A stretch of DNA of 64,000 nucleotides, from positions 2,754,578 to 2,818,577 of the forward strand of contig OU744450.1 in NCBI GenBank assembly GCA_916610825.1, written 5' to 3'. The notes below the pieces were generated by a model, which ran no database searches, was not told the DNA's origin, and saw nothing but the letters and a program-made list of their open reading frames with translations. The stretch comes from Haliclystus octoradiatus. Lineage: Eukaryota; Cnidaria; Staurozoa; Stauromedusae; Haliclystidae. Below are positions 1 through 9,427 of this stretch, piece after piece. A program made the translations under genes and the position numbers. Each line of letters starts with the position of its first letter. Position 1 is the first letter of the stretch.

Positions 1-473
1 ACTCGCACCGCCTGACATTTGTGTTAATCCGCAATCTATATCAGATTCATCGCGCTTAATGACGCTACGAGAAATTATTTCGACTGAGCGTTTCAATCGA
101 TTTTATTCTGCTCCTGAAATCACAAATTGTATCTTTTTTACGTAATTCGCGAGTTTATATGTTTGTTCATGGCTCAGTATTGTCAGAAATTTTTTTTGTG
201 TGACTTCTCGGAACTAGGTCACCTCAAAGATAATGTCGCGTGATCAGCCCACTTTCAAGTCTGTTAGACAAACCGCACGACTTGTGACTTTGTCGTCATA
301 AAGCTAGATCCAATCCCTTTTTTTTCTCAGCGACATTTGGGTCAAAACACCACTTTGAAGGCGTTTTTCACCAAGAAATAATTTCCAGATCGAAAAAAAA
401 ATTACGCCATTGTTTTTTTCACGTCGGGTTCTACCACATATGTAAAGATAGTCTGGGGGTTTATTCCCACTTT
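1..473 (+). repeat. ~470-bp long inverted repeat, left arm
   Basis: This stretch reappears as reverse complement at about 2557-3029 with only scattered mismatches, and its inner two thirds appear again in direct orientation at about 4010-4345. It contains homopolymer runs and a conserved ACGTCGGGTTCTAC block. The outer end coincides with the window edge, so the repeat may extend further left. It lies in the first intron of P450-B. Confidence 0.85.
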
Positions 474-539
474 AAATTACTCATATTTAAATTGTCAACA
501 ATGTACTCGTTATCCGTTGTTGGATCCACAACACCCTAT

Positions 540-650
540 AGGGGGTGAAGCCCCAGTCCCATTTCAAGAAATCAAACAGTTTACGTATTTGCGATCATCC
601 CAAACTTTAATACTTGAAAACACACTTTTGCCATTGACCTGTATCATTAT
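540..650 (+). repeat. dispersed repeat shared by introns of both P450 genes
   Basis: About 100 bp beginning GGGGGTGAA and running through TTTCAAGAAATCAAA and GATCATCCCAA has a clear homologue in the same orientation at about 16565-16680, in an intron of P450-A. It is either a dispersed element or intron sequence left from duplication of the P450 genes. No coding content is visible. Confidence 0.55.
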
Positions 651-691
651 GAGAGAGAACTTAAAATATGTTCATTTGTTGTTAGACCTAC

Positions 692-1158
692 CTGTCAGCA
701 AGGCCATGCTCAAGTCCAGCATCTTCTTTGATCTCATTGATTGCAGTAAATAGCGGTATGTATTTTACTCGTAAAGGTACTTTACCTTCAGCACGGCATA
801 TTTTCTCTGCGCTTTCTACATTATTTACGTAAACGACTGTGTTTCCAAAAACTGTTTCCTTATAGATTGGACCATATGTTTTAGACCATTCCACGTGTTT
901 ATTCAGCATTTCGGGTTTTCCTTCGTATCTTGCGTGAACGAGGAAAGTACCAAAATAAGGAATTTTCGAAGGACCTGGTAATTCTGACATTAGTAAAACA
1001 TTTTCATGTGATACTGTTGTGTCTTTATTCAAAACATTACTTTCTTTCAAAGGTCCGTTGGTATGAACACATAAACATTGAAGGCTTTGAATAGAAGTTC
1101 GTGAATGTAGAAGGGAATTTAATTCCAGAGCTTTACTACTTGAAAATAAACGGTACAT
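692..1158 (-). CDS. mitochondrial-type cytochrome P450, first exon only (P450-B)
   Basis: The ATG at 1158 opens a 155-codon exon that ends in phase 2 at a GT donor (692|691, gtaggt). The protein has a Ser/Leu-rich N-terminus that suits a mitochondrial presequence, then the proline-rich hinge LPGPSKIPYFGTF, then HVEWSKTYGPIYKE and an RAEGK motif typical of the start of mitochondrial-clade P450s. It aligns throughout with exon 1 of P450-A at 24140-24621, including exon length class and splice phase, so the two are paralogues. Heme-thiolate mono-oxygenases of this clade act on the inner mitochondrial membrane with adrenodoxin; the substrate cannot be told. The remaining exons are not within 1-691 and must lie left of the window, unless this is an orphan exon carried by the flanking inverted repeats. 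Confidence 0.85.
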
Positions 1159-1198
1159 ACCTTTGAAGTTCCTGCACCTTCCAAATGCAGAATTCTTT

Positions 1199-2557
1199 AA
1201 TGGCCGGGCTGCGATTTGACAAACAGATAGAAGTTGTGACCACCTGCGCGCGCATGTGCCGTAACATATCCAAAGCGGTCAAATTGCTCTAATTGTGCGG
1301 CCAAAGCCTAACACGTAAGTTATCTTTACAAAATGCGATCAGAAGCAGACGTAAAACGAAGGAAACCTATGACTTATATTTAGATTACACTTCATATTTC
1401 TTAATGAAAATTGAATACTTGATTACACTTCGCAATAAAAAATTTACGATTAAATGGATTCAGAAAAACTTTTATTATCAAGTCAAATAGTCGACGGCAT
1501 AAATCTTAATTTCTGAATGTCATGGCCTATTATTTGATTATTCTATGGTTCTAGACACACTGTAGTCGAGAATCTATATCGCTAAAAAGGTAAGCACATA
1601 ATAATTTATGACTTATCTAAGTTTGAAACTGTTGACAGTATTTGATAATGCTTCAACAAAGAGCAGCTCGATATCAAGTTCAACAAAGTCTAGAAAGCCT
1701 TCGATAGGCCATAGATTATAGAATATCAAATAGGCCTAGGCCTACGTTGGCAATAAAAACTCTCTGGTTCTTCTAAAAGCGCACACTAATTTATCTCAAA
1801 CTGGTTGCACATTTAAAATAATTCATAAACTACTATGATTCTAAGTTTGACTATAATTGCTTGACTCTTTGATACCAAAGTTATTTAGTTTGCAAAATAC
1901 GAATTATACTATACTCATTCCGCTTTCTTGACAAAGTCTCAAAGCCATCTTTTTCTTTTTGAATTATAAGGTCTCTCAAATCAAAGCAAGATATGCCGAT
2001 GACTACATATCACTCAACATGTATCACATGCATAGACATGTATCGACGTAAATTGATAAAATTTCATGAAAAAGTATCAAGTTTATTATGTTTAGATATA
2101 TAACCATCCAAGTTGACAAAGGTTTTTGGGGGGAGGGGGGTCAAAATGCTGGATTTTCACTTAAACTTGTAGGTCTATCCAAATAAATTGAGACATGCGG
2201 ATGACTAGATATCACTAGATACTACTCTTAGACATGTATCGAAGTAAATTCAAAATATTTCTCAAAAAAGGATCCAGTTTATATTTAGATATAGCCGCTT
2301 AAGTTGACGAAGGGGACATTTGGGGTTTTTCAAAAAGCTGGGCTTACACCTTCTCCAACTTCTAGGTCCCTAGTAGTAGTATAGACAGTCACATTATAGG
2401 AATGTGCCGTCCCTCTTACGCCCCTCTAGGTCCCTCAAGGTGAAACAAGGGGTGCTGATGATTAAGTATCATTAGAGATTACTCTTTGACAAATATTGAA
2501 GTAGGTTCAAAACATTTCTTGACAAAATATCAAGTTTATATTCAGATTGAGCCATTT
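1199..2557 (+). repeat. inverted duplication, arm A (holds the empty copia site)
   Basis: From about 1199, just upstream of P450-B exon 1, the sequence matches the reverse complement of 12964 back to 12322 and then 7108 back into the satellite near 6600-7000. The match is high but not perfect and includes small indels. Arm B contains the copia element and arm A does not: GCTTGACTC near 1859-1866 is the unoccupied target, with one copy of the 5-bp target. The first ~700 bp is non-satellite and may contain the P450-B promoter; the rest is satellite. Confidence 0.85.
1975..2557 (-). repeat. ~190-bp satellite, about 3 monomers
   Basis: Tandem monomers in the reverse orientation of those at 5626-6985. 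Recognisable blocks are GTTGACAAAGG, CCAACTTCTAGG and GATGACTAGATATCA. One monomer near 2380-2420 carries an insertion of about 40 bp. The array abuts the ~470-bp inverted-repeat arm at 2557. Confidence 0.8.
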
Positions 2558-3029
2558 AAAGTGGGAATAAACCCCCAGACTATCTTTACATATGTAGTAG
2601 AACCCGACGTGAAAAAAACAATGGCGTAATTTTTTTTTCGATCTGGAAATTATTTCTTGGTGAAAAGTGCCTTCAAAGTGGTGTTTTGACCCAAATGTCG
2701 CTGAGAAAAAAAAGGGATTGGATCTAGCTTTATGACGACAAAGTCATAAGTCGTGCGGTTTGTCTAACAGACTCAAGAGAGGGCTGATCACGCGACGTTA
2801 TCTTTGAGGTGACCTAGCTGCGAGAAGTCACACAAAAAAAATTCTGACAAGGCTGAGCCATGAACAAACATATATACTCGTGAATTACGTAAAAAAGATA
2901 CAATTTGTGATTTCAGGAGCAGAATAAAATCTATTGAAACGCTCAGTCGAAATAATTTCTCGTAGCGTCATTAAGCGCGATGAATCTGATATAGATTGCG
3001 GATTAACACAAATGTCAGGCGGTGCGAGT
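2557..3029 (-). repeat. ~470-bp long inverted repeat, right arm
   Basis: Reverse complement of 1-473, ending at the same outer sequence (GGTGCGAGT). Together with 1-473 it brackets P450-B exon 1 and arm A, as the terminal inverted repeats of a 3-kb element would. Two independent insertions in opposite orientation would look the same. Confidence 0.85.
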
Positions 3030-3030
3030 G

Positions 3031-4005
3031 TTCCTTTGTGACTAGTCTAGTGACACATATTAGTTACGTATTCTGTGTGACCGCAGTACTTCTCAAATCT
3101 TAATCAGTAGACAAGTGCCCTTCAAAATAGCTTGATCTTACGCTATATAAGTTTTAACTATTTTTAACTCTATGATCTGCAAGTTGTTCTTGAGTAAATA
3201 TTTCTACAGGATATCCTTTTCATGATATAAATGTGAATGTAAACTGACTTGATTTGCATGGGCATGCACAGACGACTTTTCCTCAAGATAGTTGGTCTGC
3301 AAAGTTTTAATTGTACTTTTTCGGATTTATTCAAGTACCGGTATTACTAAATTATTAAATAGACATTTTTCACTATTATCATTTCAACGTTTAAGTTTTA
3401 AATTGATGTTTGTATAGTAAAACTTAAACCATGTAATCGTATAGTTATACGACTGTATAGATAGATATATTATACTCAATACTATAGTCTAACAAAGTAC
3501 CATTGAGAATTCTTCAGTACATTACATGATAGAGGGATCGGGCGTTCTTATTCAAGTTTACAGCCGTATACTAGAACTACAGTAATGCAGATTCTTTATC
3601 ATTTGTCGGTTTTGGGGTATATCTTCATTGCATAAATTATTATCCTCTCTATCAAAGTTATCTGATTAACAAAATTAGGGTTTTGCAATGTGAAGTCTCG
3701 TTCCTGATTATACATACGCCACAAAGTGATTTTACCAGTCTAGTATTCATTCCTTCGGCTAGAAAGTGGAACATGTTAGCATCATGTCGTCACAATCTGT
3801 AGTTTATAGGATGCGGTAATACAGTGCAGAAGTTACTTAGCTAGCTTTTGTGGTCACCAGAGAATATTTTGATATGTGTTAAATATGTGTGAGAATGATA
3901 TGTCAAAATATAATCTGTATAATGCGCGCTACGAATGAAATATTTTCTGATTTTTATTTTCTTGAAATTCGTGAACTTTAAAATCATTAAATCATCTGGG
4001 ATTTT
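3031..4005. other. AT-rich spacer, no feature seen
   Basis: No open frame with recognisable protein, no RNA gene and no tandem repeat was seen here. Confidence 0.5.
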
Positions 4006-4009
4006 TCTG

Positions 4010-4505
4010 CTCTTAAGTTTATATGTTTTTCCTTACCTCAGTTTTGTGGGAGAGAAAAATAGATTGCCGTTACAGAGCTACGCCATCTCAAACGTAACAT
4101 CGCGTGATTAATCCGATCTAAAGTCAATTAGAAAAACCACACGACTTGTGACTTTGTCGTCATAAAGCTAGATCCAATCCCTTTTTTTTCCTCAGCGACA
4201 TTTGGGTCAAAACACCACTTTGGAGGCATTTTTCACCAAGAAATAATTTCCAGATCGAAAAAAAAATTACGCCATTGTTTTTTTCACGTCGGGTTCTACT
4301 ACATATGTAAAGATAGTCTGGGGGTTTATTCCCACTTTAAGTTATCAAAGGGGGCATTTGTGTCTTTTCAAAAAGCCGGATTTACACTTTTTCCAATTTC
4401 TAGATCCCTCATATTAAAATAAGGGATGCCGATGACTAGATATCAATAGAGATTTCTCTTAGGCAAGTATTCAAAACATTTCTTGAAAAATATCTAGTTC
4501 ATATC
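4010..4505 (+). repeat. third, diverged copy of the inverted-repeat arm fused to one satellite monomer
   Basis: 4140-4345 closely matches 285-473, and sequence upstream of 4140 is more diverged. At 4345 it passes straight into a reverse-oriented satellite monomer that runs to about 4505. The same arm-then-satellite junction occurs at 2557, which suggests arm plus satellite is one composite repeat. Confidence 0.75.
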
Positions 4506-4633
4506 TAATAATAAATAAACACAAAAATCAGACATTCATATCATATCTATAGATTAAATTGCATGATGATCGCTCAAGGCGAAACTATTAGTAGCAAATA
4601 TGAATGTCTCATATTTGTATTTATCTATTATTA
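4506..4633. mobile_element. short foldback element with hammerhead-like core
   Basis: A ~128-bp palindromic element. The first ~35 bp (AATAATAAATAAAC...AGACATTCATAT) pairs with the last ~35 bp. In the middle are ATGATGA (4563-4569), GAAAC (4581-4585) and ACT-ATT-AGT-A-GC (4584-4595). These are the same ordered blocks as in the 101-bp satellite at 34853-37063. The first core base is A where a hammerhead needs C, so this copy is probably inactive. Confidence 0.65.
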
Positions 4634-4639
4634 AACAGC

Positions 4640-5620
4640 TCTGCTTTTATGGTATCAAACAATATTAAAACAGCAATGACTACACAATCACTTTTATGTT
4701 ATTATTAGTGTATATTTAGATACATCAATTTGAGGCTATATATTTTATATCTTAAATTAATATTTTTTCATGAAGTTTGTGCTTTTTATTTAGTTAATTA
4801 ATTAATGGAATTCCTAATTTATCGGCCTCTTTTTATATTATTACATGATTGTTTAATTACAAATGTTGAACTTGGATGACGTAGCTACATGAATAGGTAT
4901 TCTGAATTATGCCTAAGTTTGATTATGGTGTCGTTATTTGAATGTAATAGATGATAGCATGTCATCTCTTTAACTTATAACGTAATGTTACTTCGGGATT
5001 GTTTTGAGAGCACTATATTCAATCATAACGTAACACTATTTTTAGAATTCTGAGCAATTAGAGAATTTAGATATTTTGCTTATATAGGTAACCTAGTTTA
5101 AAGAGCACATGACACAACAAATTTTTAACACAGATTCAAGTAGCTGAAGCTAAATGATGAAGAATGGTGACAATGAGTTCTTAGTTTGAAACTGTATAAG
5201 CGGAGATATTTAATGTTGAATCTGCCCTATTTTCAATCATTTTTTATGCTTGAAATAAATATAATTTATTAAGAAATACATGAAATACAAGGGAATTTAG
5301 TTGTTGGATTTACTTTATCTCTCAAAGATGTGGCAGTCATCCTCAGCAGCATGCAGTTAGACTGTGCACATGCTGTTTTACGTACACATCACCTCAATTT
5401 GTGACAGTTGTTTGTCAGGTGTTTGGGTGTTCTAGAACGACGGAATTATTAATTTGAAATAGTTAATTTTAATAGCAAAGATATTCATGTGTTTAGTGTT
5501 ATGTTGTTTCAATGTTCTAACGATTTCATTTGTTCCTCAATGTTCTAATAGTTGAACAAATATACAAACTGTAACACAAATTAAACTCCACAGACGCTGG
5601 GTGTCGTTTACAAGTAATAT
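4640..5620. other. AT-rich spacer, no feature seen
   Basis: About 1 kb of low-complexity AT-rich sequence with no coding region, tandem repeat or RNA gene that I can support. Confidence 0.45.
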
Positions 5621-5625
5621 CTGGT

Positions 5626-6985
5626 GGGACCTAGAAGTTGGAGAAAGTGAAAATGCGGCTTTTGAAAACCCCCAAATGCCCCCCTTGTCAACTTAAATGG
5701 CTCTATCAAAATATAAACTAGATGTTTTTTGAAGAAATGTTCTGAATTTACTTTGATACATGTCTAAGAGTCCCATCTAGTGATATCTAGTCATCTGCCT
5801 GTCTCAATTTACTTTCAGAGACCTAGAAGTTGGAAAAAGTGTAAAACCCAGCTATTTGAAAAACCCAAAATGCACCCCTTGTCAACTTAAGTGGCTCTAT
5901 CTAAATATAAACTAGATATTTTGTCAAGAAATGTTTTGAATTTACTTCGATACATGTCAAGGAGTAATCTCTGATGATATCTAATCATTGGCACCCCTTG
6001 TTTTAATTTGACGGACCTAGAAGCTGGAGAAAGTGTGAACCCAGCTTTTTGAAAAACCCAAAATGCACCCCTTGTCAACTTAAATGGCTCTATCAAAATA
6101 TAACTAGATGTTTTTTGAAGAAATGTTCTGAATTTACTTCGATACATGTCAAGGAGTAATCTCTAATGATATCTAATCATTGGCACCCCTTGTTTTAATT
6201 TGACGGACCTAGAAGCTGGAGAAAGTGTGAACCCAGCTTTTTGAAAAACCCAAAATGCACCCCTTGTCAACTTAATTGGCTCTATCAAAATATAACTAGA
6301 TCTTTTTTGAAGAAATGTTCTGAATTTACTTCGATACGTGTCAAGGAGTAATCTCTAATGATATCTAATCATTGGCACCCCTTGTTTTAATTTGACGGAC
6401 CTAAAAGCTGGAGAAAGTGTGAACCCAGCTATTTGAAAAACCCAAATGCCCCATTTGTCAACTTAAGTGGCTATATTTAAATATAAACTCGATCAATTTT
6501 CGAGAATTATTTTGAATTTACTTCAATACATGTCTAGGAGTAATCTCTAATGATATATTATCATCGGCATCCCTTGTTTTATGTTGAGAAACCTACCTGG
6601 AAGTGGGAGAAAGTGTAAACCTAGCTTTTTGAATAAACCCAAATGCCCCCTTTGTCAACTTAAGTGGCTGTATCTAAATATAAACTCGGTCGATTTTCAA
6701 GAAATATTTTGAATTGATTTTGATACATGTCTAAGAGTACTACCTAATGATATCTAGTCATCTGCATGTCTCAATTTATTTGGAGAGACCTACAAGTTGA
6801 AGTAAATGAAAGACCTACATTTTGACACCCCCTCCCCCCAAAAAACCTTTGGCAACTTGGATGATTATATATCTAAACATATTAAACTTGATACTTTTTC
6901 ATGAAATTTTATCAATTTACGTCGATAAATGTGTATGCATGTGATACATGTTGAGTGATATGTAGTCATCGGCATTACCTTGCTC
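5626..6985 (+). repeat. ~190-bp satellite, about 7 monomers
   Basis: Direct tandem monomers of roughly 185-195 bp, each containing GACCTAGAAG, AACCCAGCTTTTTGAAAAAC, CCCTTGTCAACTTAA, TACTTCGATACATGTC and GATATCTAATCAT. Units between about 6000 and 6400 are nearly identical; those after about 6580 are more diverged. The same family in reverse orientation lies at 1975-2557 and 4345-4505. A short open frame at 5887-6147 is only satellite read through. Confidence 0.85.
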
Positions 6986-7108
6986 TGATTGAGATACCTT
7001 ATAATTCAAAAAGTAAAAATGGCTTTGAGACTTTGTCAACAAAGCGGAAAGAGTATAGTATACTTTGTATTTTGCAAAGTAAATAACTTTGGTATTAAAG
7101 AGTCAAGC

Positions 7109-7319
7109 TATTGGAAATAATATCACGTGACAAGTTGACATAAAGTCATGCGTCATATAACACCCCTTTGTTAGTTGTTAGGAGTTGTCGTAAGAGATAG
7201 TTCTGATAGTATTCATTAGTTTTATTATATTACATTCTTACTGTTTGTTATATCTTGACTGTTAATATTGGTTCAATTGTTTACTCTGGTTATATACTTG
7301 ATTAATTATATTTTCATCA
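7109..7319 (+). repeat. copia 5' LTR (211 bp)
   Basis: Matches 12106-12316 over its full length with no difference seen. It begins TATTGG and ends ATCA, so the outer dinucleotides are TA...CA rather than TG...CA. The boundaries are fixed by the CAAGC target duplication and by the empty site in arm A. Confidence 0.93.
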
Positions 7320-7333
7320 GGTTATGGGCCCAG
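7320..7333 (+). other. copia primer-binding site, half-tRNA iMet type
   Basis: GGTTATGGGCCCAG directly follows the LTR. It is complementary to the anticodon stem-loop of eukaryotic initiator methionine tRNA (CTGGGCCCATAACC), not to a tRNA 3' end. Copia of Drosophila primes from such a cleaved half tRNA, so the same mechanism is expected. Confidence 0.85.
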
Positions 7334-7391
7334 TCGCGTGAATTGATTGTAAAAATAATATTAGAATATTGTTCTGTTTCGTTTTGTTAAT

Positions 7392-8554
7392 ATGGCAGAA
7401 TCACGGACTGTTGCAATAGTTTCGTTGGTTGGTAACAACTATCCGACTTGGAAGATCCAGTGCAAGATGGCTTTACTAAAAGATGATCTGTGGTCAATTG
7501 TATCAGGAGCAGAGATGTCTCCTGCGTTCACGGAAGTAGACAAGCTTGCAAAGTTCAAGGTGCGCCAATCTCGGGCGTTGGCAATCGTTGTTTTGGCAAT
7601 TAGTCCAAATTTGTTATATTTAATTGATGATCCAACGGATCCACATGAAGTGTGGAATAAACTTGCCAACCACTACGAAAAGAAGACGTGGGCGAACAAG
7701 TTAGAACTAAAGAGAAAACTTTATAATCTACGTTTAAAAGATGGCGAACCTCTCCAGGGACATATCAAAACGCTAACGGAGATATTTAGCAGTCTATCTA
7801 TCCTGGGAGACAGAATGACCGATGAAGACAAGGTAGTTCATTTGTTGGCAAGCTTACCAAAATCTTTTGACATGCTAGTAACGGCTTTTGAAGCTAGCGA
7901 CAATGTTCCTAGACTGGAATCTGTGTTAGAAAGGCTAAATCACGAGGAACAGAAACAAAAACAACGTTTGGATGTATCAATTAATGACACGGCCTTAGTA
8001 TCAAACCAGAGAACATTTCGCAAAGGTATCACGTGTTACCATTGTCAAGGTATAGGACACACAAGGAGAGAGTGTCCAAACCGTAACAAAAAGAAACATA
8101 ATACAACACCGAAAGCTGATGTACAGAAAGTAAATGTTGTCTTTGACGAACATAATGGAAATGAAAGTGACGAGAGCAAGAGTGATGGTTCGGAATATGC
8201 AGGACTTATGGTTAGACACGCCCTTGCAGCGAACAATTCAATCCTGAAAAATAACTGGATTGTGGATTCAGGTGCAACATCACATATGGTAAACGATAAA
8301 AGACTTATTACTAATTTGGAGCTATTTACTGAAGAAGTAAATGTAACAATTGGAGACGGAAGTAGTTTAAAGGCTATTGGTAGAGGCAGTATAACATTGC
8401 AGTTATGCCTACGAAATAAAAAGAAGCGATGTCATTTATCAAAGGTTTTATATGTGCCTAACTTATCCTGTAATTTATTTAGCGTACCGCAAGCTACGAA
8501 TGCAAATCATAATGTTTTATTTACGTCAGATAAATGTTATTTGAGAAACCAAGG
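7392..8554 (+). CDS. copia Gag plus protease, broken at 3' end
   Basis: The frame opens at ATG 7392, 72 bp after the LTR. The N-terminal half is a copia-type Gag (UBN2-like: KLYNLRLKDG, EDKVVHLLASLP). A CCHC zinc knuckle, CYHCQGIGHTRRECP, is coded at about 8034-8078. An aspartic protease with WIVDSGATSHM (catalytic DSG) is coded at about 8257-8289. The element's own coding stops at 8554 where the inserted transposon begins; the remaining codons to the stop at 8709-8711 belong to the insertion. Gag would package element RNA into virus-like particles and protease would process the polyprotein. Confidence 0.92.
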
Positions 8555-9358
8555 CAGTCTTCAAACGTCGCGCTTTACATGCGCCGTGCTTTGCTTTGTC
8601 TGGCACGGCAGAATTGGAATTCTGGTTTCAATTCATTTCAGACGGCGTGAAATTGCCGTGCTTTGGCCATTGACGTCATCAAAATTGAAAGGCGTATTGC
8701 GCAATTATTGAAAGTAAAACTATCTTTAGCTAAATTTAGCAGTACCTGAAAATGATGTCACACTGTCTGAGATATAAGATTTCGGTTTAAGAGATCTAAT
8801 ATTTATTAGTTAAATTTCCTTCGAATATAAATGTTTTAATTTAAAAAAACAATTAAATCTCATAAAGAAATATTTGTTCTATCAAGCTATGTTACCAGTT
8901 AACATGCAACTGAAATGAAGGGCATCCTGAAATGTTTCCAACCTACATAGTAATAACATAGTAATAAAATTCACTATTTTAATAGACAGCAGAATACCAA
9001 ACAGTTGAGCATAATGAAGTAGTTTATAATTGGACTTTATGTTCACCAATATCATCGAGAAGTGAATGAAATGATAAAAAAACATCATAAAAACTACTAT
9101 TTTATCCCCAATTCGCATGAATTTGACCGAACATTCGTCTGAAAACAGACGAATAAAAGCTCGGCATCCAAAAAAGCACGCCTTATAAAACAACTGTCGT
9201 GCTGACGCCGCTCCGAGCGGCAACCATCGTCGTGCTTCGAGCTTTTGCCGAGCTAGACAAATTGTGTCGTGCTTTACTGATTTATACGTCGCGCTTTTGC
9301 CAGGTCTCGCCAGAAGATTAGCACGGCGCATGAAAAGCACGACGTTTGTAGACTGCCC
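8555..9358 (+). mobile_element. non-autonomous DNA transposon inside copia (~0.8 kb)
   Basis: The ends are ~35-bp imperfect inverted repeats starting CAGTCTTCAAACGTCG at the left; the right end read backwards gives CAGTCTACAAACGTCG. The flanks AACCAAGG (8547-8554) and AAACAAGG (9359-9366) look like an 8-bp target duplication with one change, suggesting a hAT- or P-like family. Terminal parts are rich in CGTGCT/GCACGAC motifs. It has no transposase; minus-strand frames in it are not coding. Confidence 0.75.
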
Positions 9359-9395
9359 AAACAAGGACAGCTATTCGGCACTGGCGTCAAAGTCG

Positions 9396-9427
9396 GTGAT
9401 AGTCGTGCTAGAGTGATAGTCGTGCTA
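9396..9427 (+). repeat. 17-bp tandem duplication that shifts the copia frame
   Basis: GTGATAGTCGTGCTA occurs at 9396-9410 and again at 9413-9427 (unit 17 bp including GA). The copia frame is open from 9362 into the first copy and again after the second, but 17 is not a multiple of three, so the duplication breaks translation in addition to the upstream insertion. Confidence 0.85.

Noticed and set aside
5887-6147. 86-codon minus-strand frame with internal duplication
   Set aside because: It lies wholly in the ~190-bp satellite, and the repeated peptide follows the satellite period.
8882-9364. 160-codon minus-strand frame
   Set aside because: It covers the non-autonomous transposon inside copia; no transposase or other domain is visible.
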